DNA of 22,731 nucleotides from an uncultured Acetobacter sp. (GCA_937900755.1 CALCDN010000227.1:1-22731); one strand, 5' to 3'; counted from the first letter of the stretch, positions 14,881 through 22,731 are shown. The notes: generated by a model from the sequence alone, not told the origin. Translations and numbers: made by a program.

Positions 14881-16359
14881 TCAGACCGCCAGTTCCACCT
14901 CAAAGCGTGTCTGCACCCCAAGCGCCTGCCCCAGGCGTTCAAGCCCGCGCCGCACACTTTCGCCCTTTACGGCAACGCGGGAGGAGGTCAGGGTCAGCAC
15001 CAGTTCCTGTCCTTCCCACGCGAGGGACGTACCCTCCAGCAGGCTGCCTGCCCCGCCAGACAGGGAATAGGCCAGGCGCAACGCCAGGCCACAGGCCACG
15101 GCATCGTGCTGCTCCGCCTCGGTCAGCAAGGTAAACGAGGGCATGAGGGAGGGCGCACTCATATCCACCGAATACCGGACCGCGAGCGCCAAAGACAGCC
15201 AGACGCGCGCGCGGTGGTCAAACCCTGCCCCCTGCACGCGCAAAATCCGCAGGTACGTCTGCTCGGCCCGGTATTCGGGGTGGTCGTGGCTCCCTATGTC
15301 GGACAGCCAGCAGGCAATGCGGCGCAGGTGCTGTTCCTCCGCCGTTTCGTCGGGTTTGATGCAGCCTGTCCATGTCCACAGGATTTCTGGCAGCGTGTTG
15401 CTGCGGCCAAAGCGCGCGCACATGTCGCGCGCAACGCTTTCCATCGGGTCCTGTGGCAGGTAGCTGGGAGCGACATTCATCATGTACCAGCCCTCGCGCA
15501 GGCCATCCACGCAGAATACGATCTTGCTGGGCTGGATTTTTTTCATCAGCCTGCGCAGGACCACCGCGGCGAACGGAATATCGTCCAGCCGTTTACGCGG
15601 CGCGCCGGGCAGGCGCTCCAGGCTCCGGCGGGAACTGTTCTGGAGCCAGCCGGTCATCTCGCGCGCTTCCTGCACGTCCAGCGTATAATAATGCACGATG
15701 TTGAGCGGGTACTGGGTTCGCGCAATCTGCAGGCGCGCAAGGGCGCGGAACGCGCCACCCACCAGATAAAGCGGCTGCCCCTTCACCCTGGACAACCATT
15801 CGACACCATCAATATCCTGATCGGTCAGCAGCTTGGCAACGTCCAGATCGCCCTCGCAGCGGTCTGCCAGGCGGATCATGCCCAAAGGCAGGGTTGTGGC
15901 GTCGTGCCGCCCGGTCTCGGTCAGGTGAATGAGTTCGAGCGAGCCGCCCCCCACATCCGCCACAAGGCCGTCCGCGCCGGGAATACCGCACATGACACCA
16001 ATGGCGGAATGGTCGGCCTCCTCCTTGCCGGACAAAATGCGCACGGGCACGCCGGGCATGCTCTGGCGCAACATGTCCACAAAGGCCGGCCCATTTGTGG
16101 CGTCCCGCACGGCGGCGGTCGCCAGCACCTCAAACGGGTCAGCCTGCATGGCGCGTGCAATGGCGTGGAAGCGGCTGAGCACCTCCATGGCCATGCCCAC
16201 GCCCTCTTCATTCAGGCGGCCTGTGGTGGTCAGTCCGCGCCCAAGCCGCAGCACGGCCTTTTCGTTGAAAATGGGCAGCGGATTGCGCGACACCCCTTCG
16301 AACACAACCAGACGAACCGAATTTGACCCAAGGTCAACCACCGCTGAACGACGCTGCAT
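14881..16359 (-). CDS. ppx: Ppx/GppA family exopolyphosphatase
   Basis: From ATG at 16359 the product has 492 residues. It belongs to the ASKHA-fold Ppx/GppA family, which hydrolyses terminal phosphates of polyphosphate and/or the 5' phosphate of pppGpp. Visible motifs are DLGSNSVRLV (9-18, phosphate-1 loop), ATAAVRDATNG (80-90), ILSGKEEADHSAIG (108-121, with the catalytic Glu), DVGGGSLEL (135-143) and LVGGAFRAL. A C-terminal helical HD-like region follows. ATG at 16371 is four codons longer, but the one at 16359 has GGAG six bases ahead. It lies downstream of ppk1 on the same strand, about 100 bases away, an order known in Alphaproteobacteria. Ppx versus GppA specificity cannot be read from sequence; pairing with ppk1 favours Ppx. 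Confidence 0.92.
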   Translation of the reverse strand: MQRRSAVVDLGSNSVRLVVFEGVSRNPLPIFNEKAVLRLGRGLTTTGRLNEEGVGMAMEVLSRFHAIARAMQADPFEVLATAAVRDATNGPAFVDMLRQSMPGVPVRILSGKEEADHSAIGVMCGIPGADGLVADVGGGSLELIHLTETGRHDATTLPLGMIRLADRCEGDLDVAKLLTDQDIDGVEWLSRVKGQPLYLVGGAFRALARLQIARTQYPLNIVHYYTLDVQEAREMTGWLQNSSRRSLERLPGAPRKRLDDIPFAAVVLRRLMKKIQPSKIVFCVDGLREGWYMMNVAPSYLPQDPMESVARDMCARFGRSNTLPEILWTWTGCIKPDETAEEQHLRRIACWLSDIGSHDHPEYRAEQTYLRILRVQGAGFDHRARVWLSLALAVRYSVDMSAPSLMPSFTLLTEAEQHDAVACGLALRLAYSLSGGAGSLLEGTSLAWEGQELVLTLTSSRVAVKGESVRRGLERLGQALGVQTRFEVELAV

Positions 16360-16461
16360 GTCCGTCTCCATTACCAGCCGTTCCCGGACAGGCCATTATG
16401 CTGCCCGGCTGTATGAACGTGCACAGACATACGCGACATATGGGAAAAAGAAACCCCGTTT

Positions 16462-18771
16462 TCAGTCATCCAGCATCAGGTCTTTGGCCTGAGACAGGGA
16501 TGCGGGCGCTCTGGACAGGGTTTCATGTGCCGCCGACCCTCGCCCGGAAAGGGAGGGATGGGTCATGAACCATTCATGGGAGGAAAAGGGTTTGGCCCCA
16601 GCGCTCAGCCTGCGCCACACACCGTTTTGCTCCAGCATCCAGGACTGTAGGTTGTCGCGCATGTTGGACACCATGATCTGGTCCAGCACCTGCGCGTGCA
16701 CGGTGGGGTTGGTAATGGGCACCATGCTTTCCACCCGCCAGTCCATGTTACGGGTCATCCAGTCAGCCGAGGAGATAAAGACCTTGGCATGGCGCGAGGG
16801 CACCCGGTGGCCATTGCCAAAGGCGAAAATGCGCGAATGTTCCAAAAAACGGCCCACAACGGATTTGATGCGGATGTTTTCCGAAAGCCCGGCAACACCG
16901 GGCCGCAGGCAGCATATGCCGCGTATGACCCCGACAATTTTAACCCCCGCACAGGATGCACGGTAGAGGCAGTCGATCAGGTCCGGGTCCACCAGCGCGT
17001 TCATTTTAAGCCAGATCGTGCCTGAGCGACCCGCTTTTACATGCGCGATTTCCTCCTCGATCAGCGCCTTGAGGGTGCTGCGGATGGTAATGGGGGAAAA
17101 GGCGATTTCCTCCATCTGCGCGGGCATGGCGTAGCCGGTTACGTAGTTGAACAGGCGCGCCGAATCCCGCGCAAGGGCGGGGTTGCACGTAAAGAACGAC
17201 AGGTCGGTATAAATGCGCGCCGTAATGGGGTGATAATTGCCTGTGCCAAAATGGGCGTAGGAGCGCACCTGCGCACCCTCGCGGCGCACCACAAGGCTGA
17301 GCTTGGCGTGGGTTTTAAGGTCGGCAAAGCCGAACACCACCTGCACGCCAGCGGCTTCGAGTGCCCGGGCGAGGCGGATATTGGCTTCCTCATCAAAGCG
17401 TGCGCGCAGTTCCACCATGGCGGTTACGGACTTGCCCGCCTCCGCCGCCTCGATCAGCGCCTTAACGATGGGGGAATCGCGCGATGTGCGGTACAGCGTC
17501 TGCTTGATGGCAATAACATTGGGGTCGAGTGCGGCCTGGCGCAGGAACTGCACCACCACGTCAAAACTTTCAAACGGGTGGTGGACCAGCAGGTCCTTGG
17601 CGCGAATGGCGGCAAAGCAGTCGCCGTTAAAATCGAGTATCCGCTCGGGAAAGCGCGGGGTGTAGGGGGGGAAGAGCAGGTCCGGCCTGTCATCCACGAT
17701 CATCTGCTTGAGGTCAGCCACCCCGATCATGCCTGAATGCACGGCAATTTCATCTGGTGGCAGGTCCAGGTCGGAGGCAATGGCGCCCGCCAGTTCGGCG
17801 GGTACGCGCTTTTCCATGTCCAGATGAATGACCACCCCGCGGCGGCGGCGCTTGAGAGCACTCTCGTACGAGCGGACAAGGTCTTCCGCCTCGTCCTCAA
17901 ACTCCACGTCCGTGTCGCGCACAACCCGCAGCACACCACTCTCGCCCACAACCAGCCCGGCAAACAGCCGGTCAATAAACAGGGCGATCAGGTCTTCCAG
18001 GCGGATAAAGCGCACACGCACGGGCTCACCCGCGACCTGCACCCCCATGGCGGGCAGGCGGATAAAACGCTCAACCTGTGCGGGCAGCAGAATAAGGGCG
18101 TTCATGGCGAACAGGCCCGTGCCCTCGTACAGAAGCCGCAGGCCCAGAGCCAGCCCCATGTTGGGGATAAAGGGCAGCGGGTGCGCCGGGTCAACCGCCA
18201 GAGGCGTCAACACCGGGAAAATGCGGTCCATGAAGCATTTTTCCAGCCATTCACGGTCCGCGTCGTTCAGGTCCTGGGTTTCGCACAGGGTTACGTGCGA
18301 CTGGGCCAGAAGGCCGCGCAGTTCCACCCATATCCGCTGCTGCTCGCGCAAGAGGCGGGCGCAGCGTTCACGCACGGCTTCAAGCTGCTGGGCGGGGGTG
18401 CGGCCATCGGGGGAGATGGTGGTCAGCCCTTCGCGGATCTGGCCCACAAGCCCTGCCACACGCACGGAATAGAATTCGTCCAGGTTGCTGGCACTGATGG
18501 ACAAAAAGCGCAGCCGCTCCAGCAGCGGGTTCCGGGCGTTATCGGCCTCCTCCACCACGCGCTGGTTGAAATCGAGCCATGAGAGTTCGCGGTTGATGAA
18601 GCGCGTGGGCGTTTGCAGGGTAACTTTCTGTTCGACCACTTTTTTGGCACGGGCACGGCCCGTGATTCTGGCGCGGGAGGGCGTTCGCTTGGCGGGCGCA
18701 CGTGTGCGACTGGGGGGAGTTGTATTCTTTTTATCCTGTGTCGCCACTTGCTTGCGCTCCCTCTCCTGCAT
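16462..18771 (-). CDS. ppk1: Polyphosphate kinase 1
   Basis: From ATG at 18771 the enzyme has 769 residues. It polymerises ATP gamma-phosphate into polyphosphate, and the reaction is reversible. All four PPK1 domains are present: the N-domain begins RFINRELSWLDFN, and the head domain follows. The C1/C2 phospholipase-D-like domains carry the two key histidines, KTHAK (His488) and FLEHSR (His645). Their spacing of 157 residues equals that of His435 and His592 in E. coli. SRHAKVFISSADWMTRN follows as expected. Unlike E. coli PPK it has a basic, probably disordered N-terminal tail of about 50 residues rich in Arg/Lys/Thr/Pro, and a C-terminal extension. It sits between hdaA and ppx, with a Pho-box-like site upstream. 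Confidence 0.96.
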   Translation of the reverse strand: MQERERKQVATQDKKNTTPPSRTRAPAKRTPSRARITGRARAKKVVEQKVTLQTPTRFINRELSWLDFNQRVVEEADNARNPLLERLRFLSISASNLDEFYSVRVAGLVGQIREGLTTISPDGRTPAQQLEAVRERCARLLREQQRIWVELRGLLAQSHVTLCETQDLNDADREWLEKCFMDRIFPVLTPLAVDPAHPLPFIPNMGLALGLRLLYEGTGLFAMNALILLPAQVERFIRLPAMGVQVAGEPVRVRFIRLEDLIALFIDRLFAGLVVGESGVLRVVRDTDVEFEDEAEDLVRSYESALKRRRRGVVIHLDMEKRVPAELAGAIASDLDLPPDEIAVHSGMIGVADLKQMIVDDRPDLLFPPYTPRFPERILDFNGDCFAAIRAKDLLVHHPFESFDVVVQFLRQAALDPNVIAIKQTLYRTSRDSPIVKALIEAAEAGKSVTAMVELRARFDEEANIRLARALEAAGVQVVFGFADLKTHAKLSLVVRREGAQVRSYAHFGTGNYHPITARIYTDLSFFTCNPALARDSARLFNYVTGYAMPAQMEEIAFSPITIRSTLKALIEEEIAHVKAGRSGTIWLKMNALVDPDLIDCLYRASCAGVKIVGVIRGICCLRPGVAGLSENIRIKSVVGRFLEHSRIFAFGNGHRVPSRHAKVFISSADWMTRNMDWRVESMVPITNPTVHAQVLDQIMVSNMRDNLQSWMLEQNGVWRRLSAGAKPFSSHEWFMTHPSLSGRGSAAHETLSRAPASLSQAKDLMLDD

Positions 18772-18776
18772 CACAT

Positions 18777-18780
18777 CTCC
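18777..18780 (-). promoter_or_regulatory. Shine-Dalgarno that decides the ppk1 start
   Basis: GGAG on the minus strand lies five bases before ATG at 18769-18771. A longer frame from ATG at 18798 would add nine residues but has no such site. Confidence 0.55.
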
Positions 18781-18884
18781 GGGCAGTGCGACCACCATGT
18801 TAAAGGCCGCAACAAACCGGATACTCGGTCAATATATCCCAAACACGATAGTCCCGGAATGTTCGGGGGCGTCAAATCGCCATC

Positions 18885-18903
18885 ATGTCATAAAACTGAA
18901 ATA
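18885..18903 (+). promoter_or_regulatory. Pho-box-like sequence upstream of ppk1
   Basis: The 19 bases ATGTCATAAAACTGAAATA match the PhoB-box consensus (two CTGTCA-type repeats 11 bases apart) at 17 of 19 positions by hand count, allowing the usual A/T and pyrimidine alternatives. It lies in the 138-base gap between hdaA and ppk1, about 115 bases before the ppk1 ATG, and nine bases ahead of a TTGACG -35-like hexamer on the minus strand. The box reads on the plus strand, opposite to ppk1. That is unusual and lowers confidence. Confidence 0.35.
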
Positions 18904-18909
18904 TTCCTT

Positions 18910-19605
18910 TCACGCCTCGCCTTCGGGCGTAAAAAGCCCTTCCAGCACACGCGCGGCCAGCACACGTGTGACTTTTCCGCCCGAAGCCATGGCTGCCTGA
19001 TCCAGCGCGCCAACACAATCGCGCATGGCGCTGGCCTGGCGGGGCAGGCGGCGCAGCAGCCATTCGGTCACCTGCGGCGCCACGACAATCTGCCGCTCCG
19101 CGAGCAAACGCAACAAAAGGCGGCGCAGCAGGTCCTCCTCCGCCTGCCCCAGCGGCACGGAGGACGTGGCGCGCAGGCGGCTTGCGAGGTCTGGCAGCAT
19201 GGCGGGCCAGCGCGCGGGCGGCAGACGCCCGGCCATGAGAAGGAACATGCGGTGCTCACGCACCAGATTGATCAGGTGCAACAGGTCATGCTCGCGGGGT
19301 ACGCAATCCGCATTGTCCAGCGCAACGGCCTTGAACCCGCCCTGCCCGAACAAAGCGGCCACCGCGCGCTCGTTCAGATGCTCCCCCGCCATAACGGGCG
19401 CTCCATACCGCCCCGCCCAGATGGAGAGCAGATGCGTCTTGCCCGTGCCGCCTTCCCCCCATAACGCCATGCGGCCCTCGGGCCAGCGGTAGGGAGCCTC
19501 TGCGTCCAGCACCCAGGCGCGCGCGGCAGCATTGGAGGGGGCCGCAACAAAATCCGACCGCCCGAATCGGGGGCGGTAAACAAATGGCAAGGCTATCTGC
19601 GCCAC
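18910..19605 (-). CDS. hdaA: HdaA, DnaA-related regulator of replication initiation
   Basis: HdaA (Hda) acts with the DNA polymerase beta clamp to stimulate hydrolysis of DnaA-bound ATP, preventing over-initiation. The clamp-binding motif QIALPF lies right at the N-terminus. A DnaA-like AAA+ core follows, with Walker A GEGGTGKTHLL, Walker B VALDNAD and the box LASRLRA. The C-terminal lid helices end near TRVLAARVLEGLF. From GTG at 19605 the protein has 231 residues, the usual family size with the clamp motif at residues 3-8. An ATG at 19686 adds 27 residues but lacks a Shine-Dalgarno, whereas the GTG has AAGGTGA four bases ahead. hdaA beside ppk1-ppx and divergent to purMN is a known alphaproteobacterial arrangement; the perM-like gene often found beside it is absent. 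Confidence 0.9.
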   Translation of the reverse strand: MAQIALPFVYRPRFGRSDFVAAPSNAAARAWVLDAEAPYRWPEGRMALWGEGGTGKTHLLSIWAGRYGAPVMAGEHLNERAVAALFGQGGFKAVALDNADCVPREHDLLHLINLVREHRMFLLMAGRLPPARWPAMLPDLASRLRATSSVPLGQAEEDLLRRLLLRLLAERQIVVAPQVTEWLLRRLPRQASAMRDCVGALDQAAMASGGKVTRVLAARVLEGLFTPEGEA

Positions 19606-19609
19606 CCCG

Positions 19610-19616
19610 TCACCTT
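19610..19616 (-). promoter_or_regulatory. Shine-Dalgarno supporting the GTG start of hdaA
   Basis: AAGGTGA on the minus strand, complementary to the 16S rRNA tail, lies four bases before GTG at 19603-19605. It favours the shorter protein over the ATG at 19686. Confidence 0.5.
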
Positions 19617-19793
19617 CGCTTATGCGCCGCTTCCCGCCCTTAATTGGGGTGTTGGAAGATGCTTTTGTTTCATCAAACCGTGTCATGCCGCTTTGCGCGC
19701 CGCGTCTCCTGCCGTAAAGACTGTTCGCGGGAATCCTGACTGACCCTGTTTCCCGGCATCGACCTTACTCTCATTCGGACCAAGAGCGCACCC

Positions 19794-20876
19794 ATGACGT
19801 CTTCTCCTAGCACCCCTTCCTCCGGCCTCACCTACCGTGATTCCGGCGTGGACATTGAAGCAGGCGAAGCCCTTGTTGACGCCATTCGCCCCGCCGCCAA
19901 AGCCACGGACCGGCCCGGCACCATGGGTGGCCTTGGCGGCTTTGGCGCTCTGTTCGACCTGAAGGCCGCGGGCTTTACCGACCCTGTCCTGGTTTCCTGC
20001 ACCGATGGCGTTGGCACCAAGCTGACCGTGGCCATTGATAACGACCTGCACGAAACCGTGGGGATCGACCTTGTGGCCATGTGCGTGAACGACCTGATCG
20101 TCCAGGGCGCGGAACCCCTTTTTTTCCTCGACTATTTTGCCACCGGCCGCCTGTCCGTTGCATCCGCCGCCAAGGTCGTGCGCGGCATTGCCAAGGGGTG
20201 CGAACTCTCCGGCTGCGCCCTTGTCGGTGGCGAAACGGCGGAAATGCCCGGCATGTATGCCGATGGCCACTATGACCTGGCGGGGTTTTCCGTTGGCGCG
20301 GCCGAACGCTCGGCCCTGCTGCCAGCAGGCATTGCCGCGGGTGACACGCTGATTGCCCTGCCCTCCTCGGGCGTACATTCCAACGGCTTCTCGCTCGTGC
20401 GCCGTATTGTGGCCGATGCGCACCTGACCTGGACCGACCCCGCAGCCTTTGCCCCCGGCCGCACGCTGGGCGAAGCGTTTTTGGAACCCACACGCCTGTA
20501 CGTGCGCTCCGTGCTGGCCCTGCACAAGGCTGGCCTGCTGCATGGGGCTGCCCACATTACCGGTGGTGGCCTGCCGGGCAACCTGCCGCGCGTGCTGCCC
20601 GATGGGCTGGACGCGGTTATTGACCAGGCATGGCCCATGCCGCCCGTGTTCAAGTGGCTGGCCCGCACCGGCAATGTGGACGGAGCGGAAATGCTGCGCG
20701 TGTTCAACTGTGGCCTTGGCATGATTCTTGTCACCCCCGAGCCGGAAAAAGTTCTGGCCATGCTGGCCCAGGCCGGGGAACAGGCTTTTCGCATCGGCTC
20801 CATTGCCGCCGCGGCCAGCCCGGATGCCAGGCCTGACCTTAAAATGCTGGCAACCCCGGATTTTCGGGCAGCATGA
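19794..20876 (+). CDS. purM: Phosphoribosylformylglycinamidine cyclo-ligase (AIR synthetase)
   Basis: The 360-residue enzyme makes aminoimidazole ribotide (AIR) from FGAM and ATP, step five of purine synthesis, in the cytoplasm. Family motifs are all in place: YRDSGVDIEAGEALVD near the N-terminus, TMGGLGGFGALFDL (43-56), CTDGVGTKL, AMCVNDLIVQGAEPLFFLDY, GGETAEMPGMY and the C-terminal HITGGGLPGNLPR. The length is normal. It starts about 190 bases from the divergent hdaA start and overlaps purN by four bases (ATGA), so the two are probably translated together. The Shine-Dalgarno is weak (AAGAG). Confidence 0.97.
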   Translation: MTSSPSTPSSGLTYRDSGVDIEAGEALVDAIRPAAKATDRPGTMGGLGGFGALFDLKAAGFTDPVLVSCTDGVGTKLTVAIDNDLHETVGIDLVAMCVNDLIVQGAEPLFFLDYFATGRLSVASAAKVVRGIAKGCELSGCALVGGETAEMPGMYADGHYDLAGFSVGAAERSALLPAGIAAGDTLIALPSSGVHSNGFSLVRRIVADAHLTWTDPAAFAPGRTLGEAFLEPTRLYVRSVLALHKAGLLHGAAHITGGGLPGNLPRVLPDGLDAVIDQAWPMPPVFKWLARTGNVDGAEMLRVFNCGLGMILVTPEPEKVLAMLAQAGEQAFRIGSIAAAASPDARPDLKMLATPDFRAA

Positions 20877-21496
20877 GCACCACAAAAACACCCGTCGCCA
20901 TTTTACTCAGCGGGCGTGGCAGCAATGCCACCGCCCTGATTGATGCGGCGCAGGACCCTGCCTTTCCCGCGCGTATCTGCCTTGTGCTGAGCAACAGGCC
21001 CGATGCTCCGGGGCTGGACATAGCGCGCCATGCGGGCCTGCCCACACTGGCAATCGACCACAGGACCTTTGGCAAGGACCGCACGGCGCACGAACACGCC
21101 ATCCACGCGGCCCTTGAGGAACATGGGGCGCAGGCCGTCTGCCTTGCCGGATACATGCGCCTGCTGACCCCCTACCTGACCAACGCATGGGCCGGGCGGA
21201 TGCTGAACATCCACCCCAGCCTTCTGCCTTCCTTCCCCGGCCTGCATACGCATGAGCGGGCTTTGGCCGCCGGTGTGCGCCTGCATGGCTGCACGGTGCA
21301 CCTAGTGAACGAAGGCATGGACGAAGGCCCCATTCTGGGCCAGGCCGCGGTCCCTGTTCTGCCCAGTGATACGGCGGATTTGCTGGCCGCGCGCGTTCTG
21401 CAACAGGAGCACCGTCTTTATCCGCTGGCGTTGCGGCATTTTTTGACGCAAAACCCGGCAACAGCGGCTGACGGCGCCGCGCTTGTGGTGGCATAA
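20873..21496 (+). CDS. purN: Phosphoribosylglycinamide formyltransferase
   Basis: This is the folate-dependent GAR transformylase of purine synthesis (step three), 207 residues. The phosphate-binding loop SGRGSN is at 13-18. The catalytic triad is intact: Asn112 and His114 in LNIHPSLLPSFPG, and Asp150 in GMDEGPILGQ, with the same spacing as Asn106, His108 and Asp144 of the E. coli enzyme. The C-terminus adds about ten residues. The ATG lies within the end of purM. rsmB follows after 39 bases. Confidence 0.97.
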   Translation: MSTTKTPVAILLSGRGSNATALIDAAQDPAFPARICLVLSNRPDAPGLDIARHAGLPTLAIDHRTFGKDRTAHEHAIHAALEEHGAQAVCLAGYMRLLTPYLTNAWAGRMLNIHPSLLPSFPGLHTHERALAAGVRLHGCTVHLVNEGMDEGPILGQAAVPVLPSDTADLLAARVLQQEHRLYPLALRHFLTQNPATAADGAALVVA

Positions 21497-21499
21497 GCC

Positions 21500-21529
21500 A
21501 CCGTACCCTGCTTTCCGAACGGTTTTTTT
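21500..21529 (+). terminator. Weak terminator-like hairpin between purN and rsmB
   Basis: ACCGT (21500-21504) can pair with ACGGT (21519-21523), and a run of seven T (21523-21529) follows. The stem is only five base pairs with a 14-base loop, so termination would be partial at best. It lies seven bases before the rsmB ATG. Confidence 0.25.
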
Positions 21530-21535
21530 GCCCCC

Positions 21536-22731
21536 ATGACCACACCAGCGCGCCCATCTTCTTCCAAACCGCGTGACAAGTTCCGCCCTGCCCCCCCCCA
21601 GCCCGATCCAACGCGGGATGTGGCGTTTGATATTCTGTGCGGTGTTGTCGAGCATCGCCGCATGCTTGAAAACAGCCTTTCCCGCTCGGCAACGGCGCAT
21701 CAGGCCGAAGCGCGGGACCGGGCGGCCGCCCACCGTCTGGCAGCGGCAACCTTGCGGCACATGGGCACGCTGCGCACAGTTTTGGAACCTTTTTTAAAAA
21801 AAGAACCCCCCGAGCCCGTGCGGGTTGCCCTGATGATGGGCTGTGCCCAGCTCCTGTTCCTGGAAACACCGCCGCATGCCGCGGTTGGCACCACGGTGTC
21901 CCTGTTGCGCAGGCGCAAGCTGGCCCCTTTTGCCGGGCTGGCCAACGCCGTGCTGCGCCGCGTTGCCACCAGTGGCCCCAGCGTGCTGGACGGGCTGGAC
22001 CAGCCCCGGCTGGACATTCCCTCGTGGCTATGGACCTCATGGGCAGGGCTTGGCAAAGGCGTGCCCCGCGCCATAGCCCTGGGCATCAGCCACGAAGCCC
22101 CGCTGGACATTACCCTGCGCCCCGGCGCGCAGGCGCCAGAAGGGGGCATAACGCTCCCCAACGGCTCCATCCGCCTGCCCGCAGGCACGCGCGTGACCGA
22201 ACTGCCCGGGTATGAAGACGGTGCGTTCTGGGTGCAGGACGCAGCCGCAACCCTGCCCGCGCGCCTTTTGAACGTGCAGGCAAACGAACAGGTCGCCGAC
22301 CTGTGCGCAGCACCAGGGGGCAAAACAGCCCAGCTGGCCATAACGGGGGCCACGGTGACAGCGGTTGAAAACAACCCTGCCCGCCTGATCCGCCTGAAGG
22401 AAAACATGGCGCGCCTTGGTCTGGACGTACGCACCTTGCAGGCCGATGCCGCCACTTGGCAGCCCGATGCCCCGCTAGACGCCATTTTGCTGGATGCCCC
22501 GTGTTCAGCCACCGGCACGGCCCGCCGCCACCCCGATGTGCTGTGGGTCAAGCGCCCACGGGACCTGACCACCCTGACCGCCATGCAGGACAAGCTGCTG
22601 GCCGCGGCAAGGGACATGCTGCGCCCGGGCGGCAGGCTGGTCTATGCGGTGTGCTCCTTGCAAGAGGAGGAAGGCCCGGCCCGTGCGCGCGCCGCACAGG
22701 CCATGGGGCTTGTTCCCATGCCCTTTACCGC
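21536..22731 (+). CDS. rsmB: 16S rRNA (cytosine-967-C5)-methyltransferase, 3' end cut by window
   Basis: An open frame runs from ATG at 21536 to the window edge, 398 codons without a stop. The first 25 residues are basic and probably disordered. A NusB-like RNA-binding domain follows (from about 30, DVAFDILCGVVEHRR). The SAM-dependent methyltransferase domain has DLCAAPGGKTAQL (255-267), the Cys motif DAPCSATG (320-327) and the catalytic-site YAVCS (370-374). These are the hallmarks of RNA m5C methyltransferases of the RsmB (Fmu) type. It would methylate C967 of 16S rRNA. Identification beyond RsmB-like rests on the NusB domain. A homopolymer stretch of six T, seven A and, after GAA, six C (21790-21811) lies between the domains. 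It follows purN closely, and no clear Shine-Dalgarno is visible. Confidence 0.92.
   Translation, partial: MTTPARPSSSKPRDKFRPAPPQPDPTRDVAFDILCGVVEHRRMLENSLSRSATAHQAEARDRAAAHRLAAATLRHMGTLRTVLEPFLKKEPPEPVRVALMMGCAQLLFLETPPHAAVGTTVSLLRRRKLAPFAGLANAVLRRVATSGPSVLDGLDQPRLDIPSWLWTSWAGLGKGVPRAIALGISHEAPLDITLRPGAQAPEGGITLPNGSIRLPAGTRVTELPGYEDGAFWVQDAAATLPARLLNVQANEQVADLCAAPGGKTAQLAITGATVTAVENNPARLIRLKENMARLGLDVRTLQADAATWQPDAPLDAILLDAPCSATGTARRHPDVLWVKRPRDLTTLTAMQDKLLAAARDMLRPGGRLVYAVCSLQEEEGPARARAAQAMGLVPMPFT

Noticed and set aside
14866..16326. Plus-strand open frame of 486 codons opposite ppx
   Set aside because: Shadow of ppx; rich in Gln/His/Arg/Gly with no domain, while ppx motifs on the other strand are complete.
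19683..20891. Minus-strand open frame of 402 codons opposite purM
   Set aside because: Antisense shadow; Gly/Gln/His-rich with no family features.
20907..22040. Long open frame (377 codons) on the minus strand across purN and rsmB
   Set aside because: It is antisense to two genes with intact catalytic motifs, its translation is Arg/Pro/Ala-rich low-complexity, and long antisense frames are common in GC-rich DNA.
1..22731. tRNA, rRNA, CRISPR arrays, transposase genes
   Set aside because: Read for these on both strands; no cloverleaf, repeat-spacer pattern or transposase-like frame was recognised, though small RNAs cannot be excluded by eye.

Overview
The window is GC-rich DNA, apart from one AT-rich island. 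Its gene set points to an alphaproteobacterium, most likely an acetic acid bacterium (Acetobacteraceae). The reasons are the hdaA-ppk1-ppx order beside purMN, the cytochrome c maturation genes ccmG-ccmH-ccmI, and the general codon style. The family-level assignment is inference; no rRNA or other phylogenetic marker is present.

Layout, left to right. (1) 1-1298, plus strand: the end of a ccmGHI cytochrome c maturation cluster. (2) 1325-2305, minus strand: a small four-helix membrane protein of unknown role and a YidB-like (DUF937) protein, separated by a perfect 10-bp inverted repeat. (3) 2547-4730, plus: a FUSC/AaeB-like membrane protein ending in a strong rho-independent terminator. (4) 4890-5897, minus: a KirBac-type inward-rectifier K+ channel. 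(5) About 6054-8860: an AT-rich island carrying a gtrB-like polyprenyl-phosphate glycosyltransferase and a GtrII-like membrane glycosyltransferase, which looks like horizontally acquired surface-glycan modification. (6) 8916-14709, minus: a tightly coupled five-gene operon, in transcription order a Cache-GAF-cyclase-like receptor, an MlaE permease, an ABC-ATPase-like protein, an MCE (MlaD) protein and a TPR-like lipoprotein. (7) 14881-19605, minus: ppx/gppA, ppk1 and hdaA. (8) 19794-22731, plus: purM, purN and the first part of rsmB, cut by the window edge.

The most unusual region is the Mla/MCE operon. Its genes overlap by 1 or 4 bases or are separated by a single base. Two of the five products look like pseudoenzymes. 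The ABC subunit has lost the Walker A lysine, the Q-loop glutamine, the LSGGQ signature and the H-loop histidine, and its Walker B acidic pair is inverted (ED for DE). The cyclase-like domain of the first gene lacks both metal-binding aspartates and the transition-state Asn/Arg pair. An extracytoplasmic sensor with a dead cyclase module, fused by operon structure to a lipid-transport permease with a dead ATPase, is not an arrangement I recognise. It is the best candidate here for an undescribed system.

Other points. The polyphosphate genes (ppk1 and ppx) share a strand, and a sequence close to the Pho box lies upstream of ppk1. hdaA carries an intact clamp-binding motif and Walker A, and its best start is an internal GTG with a good Shine-Dalgarno. 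I found no tRNA, rRNA, CRISPR array or intact insertion sequence.
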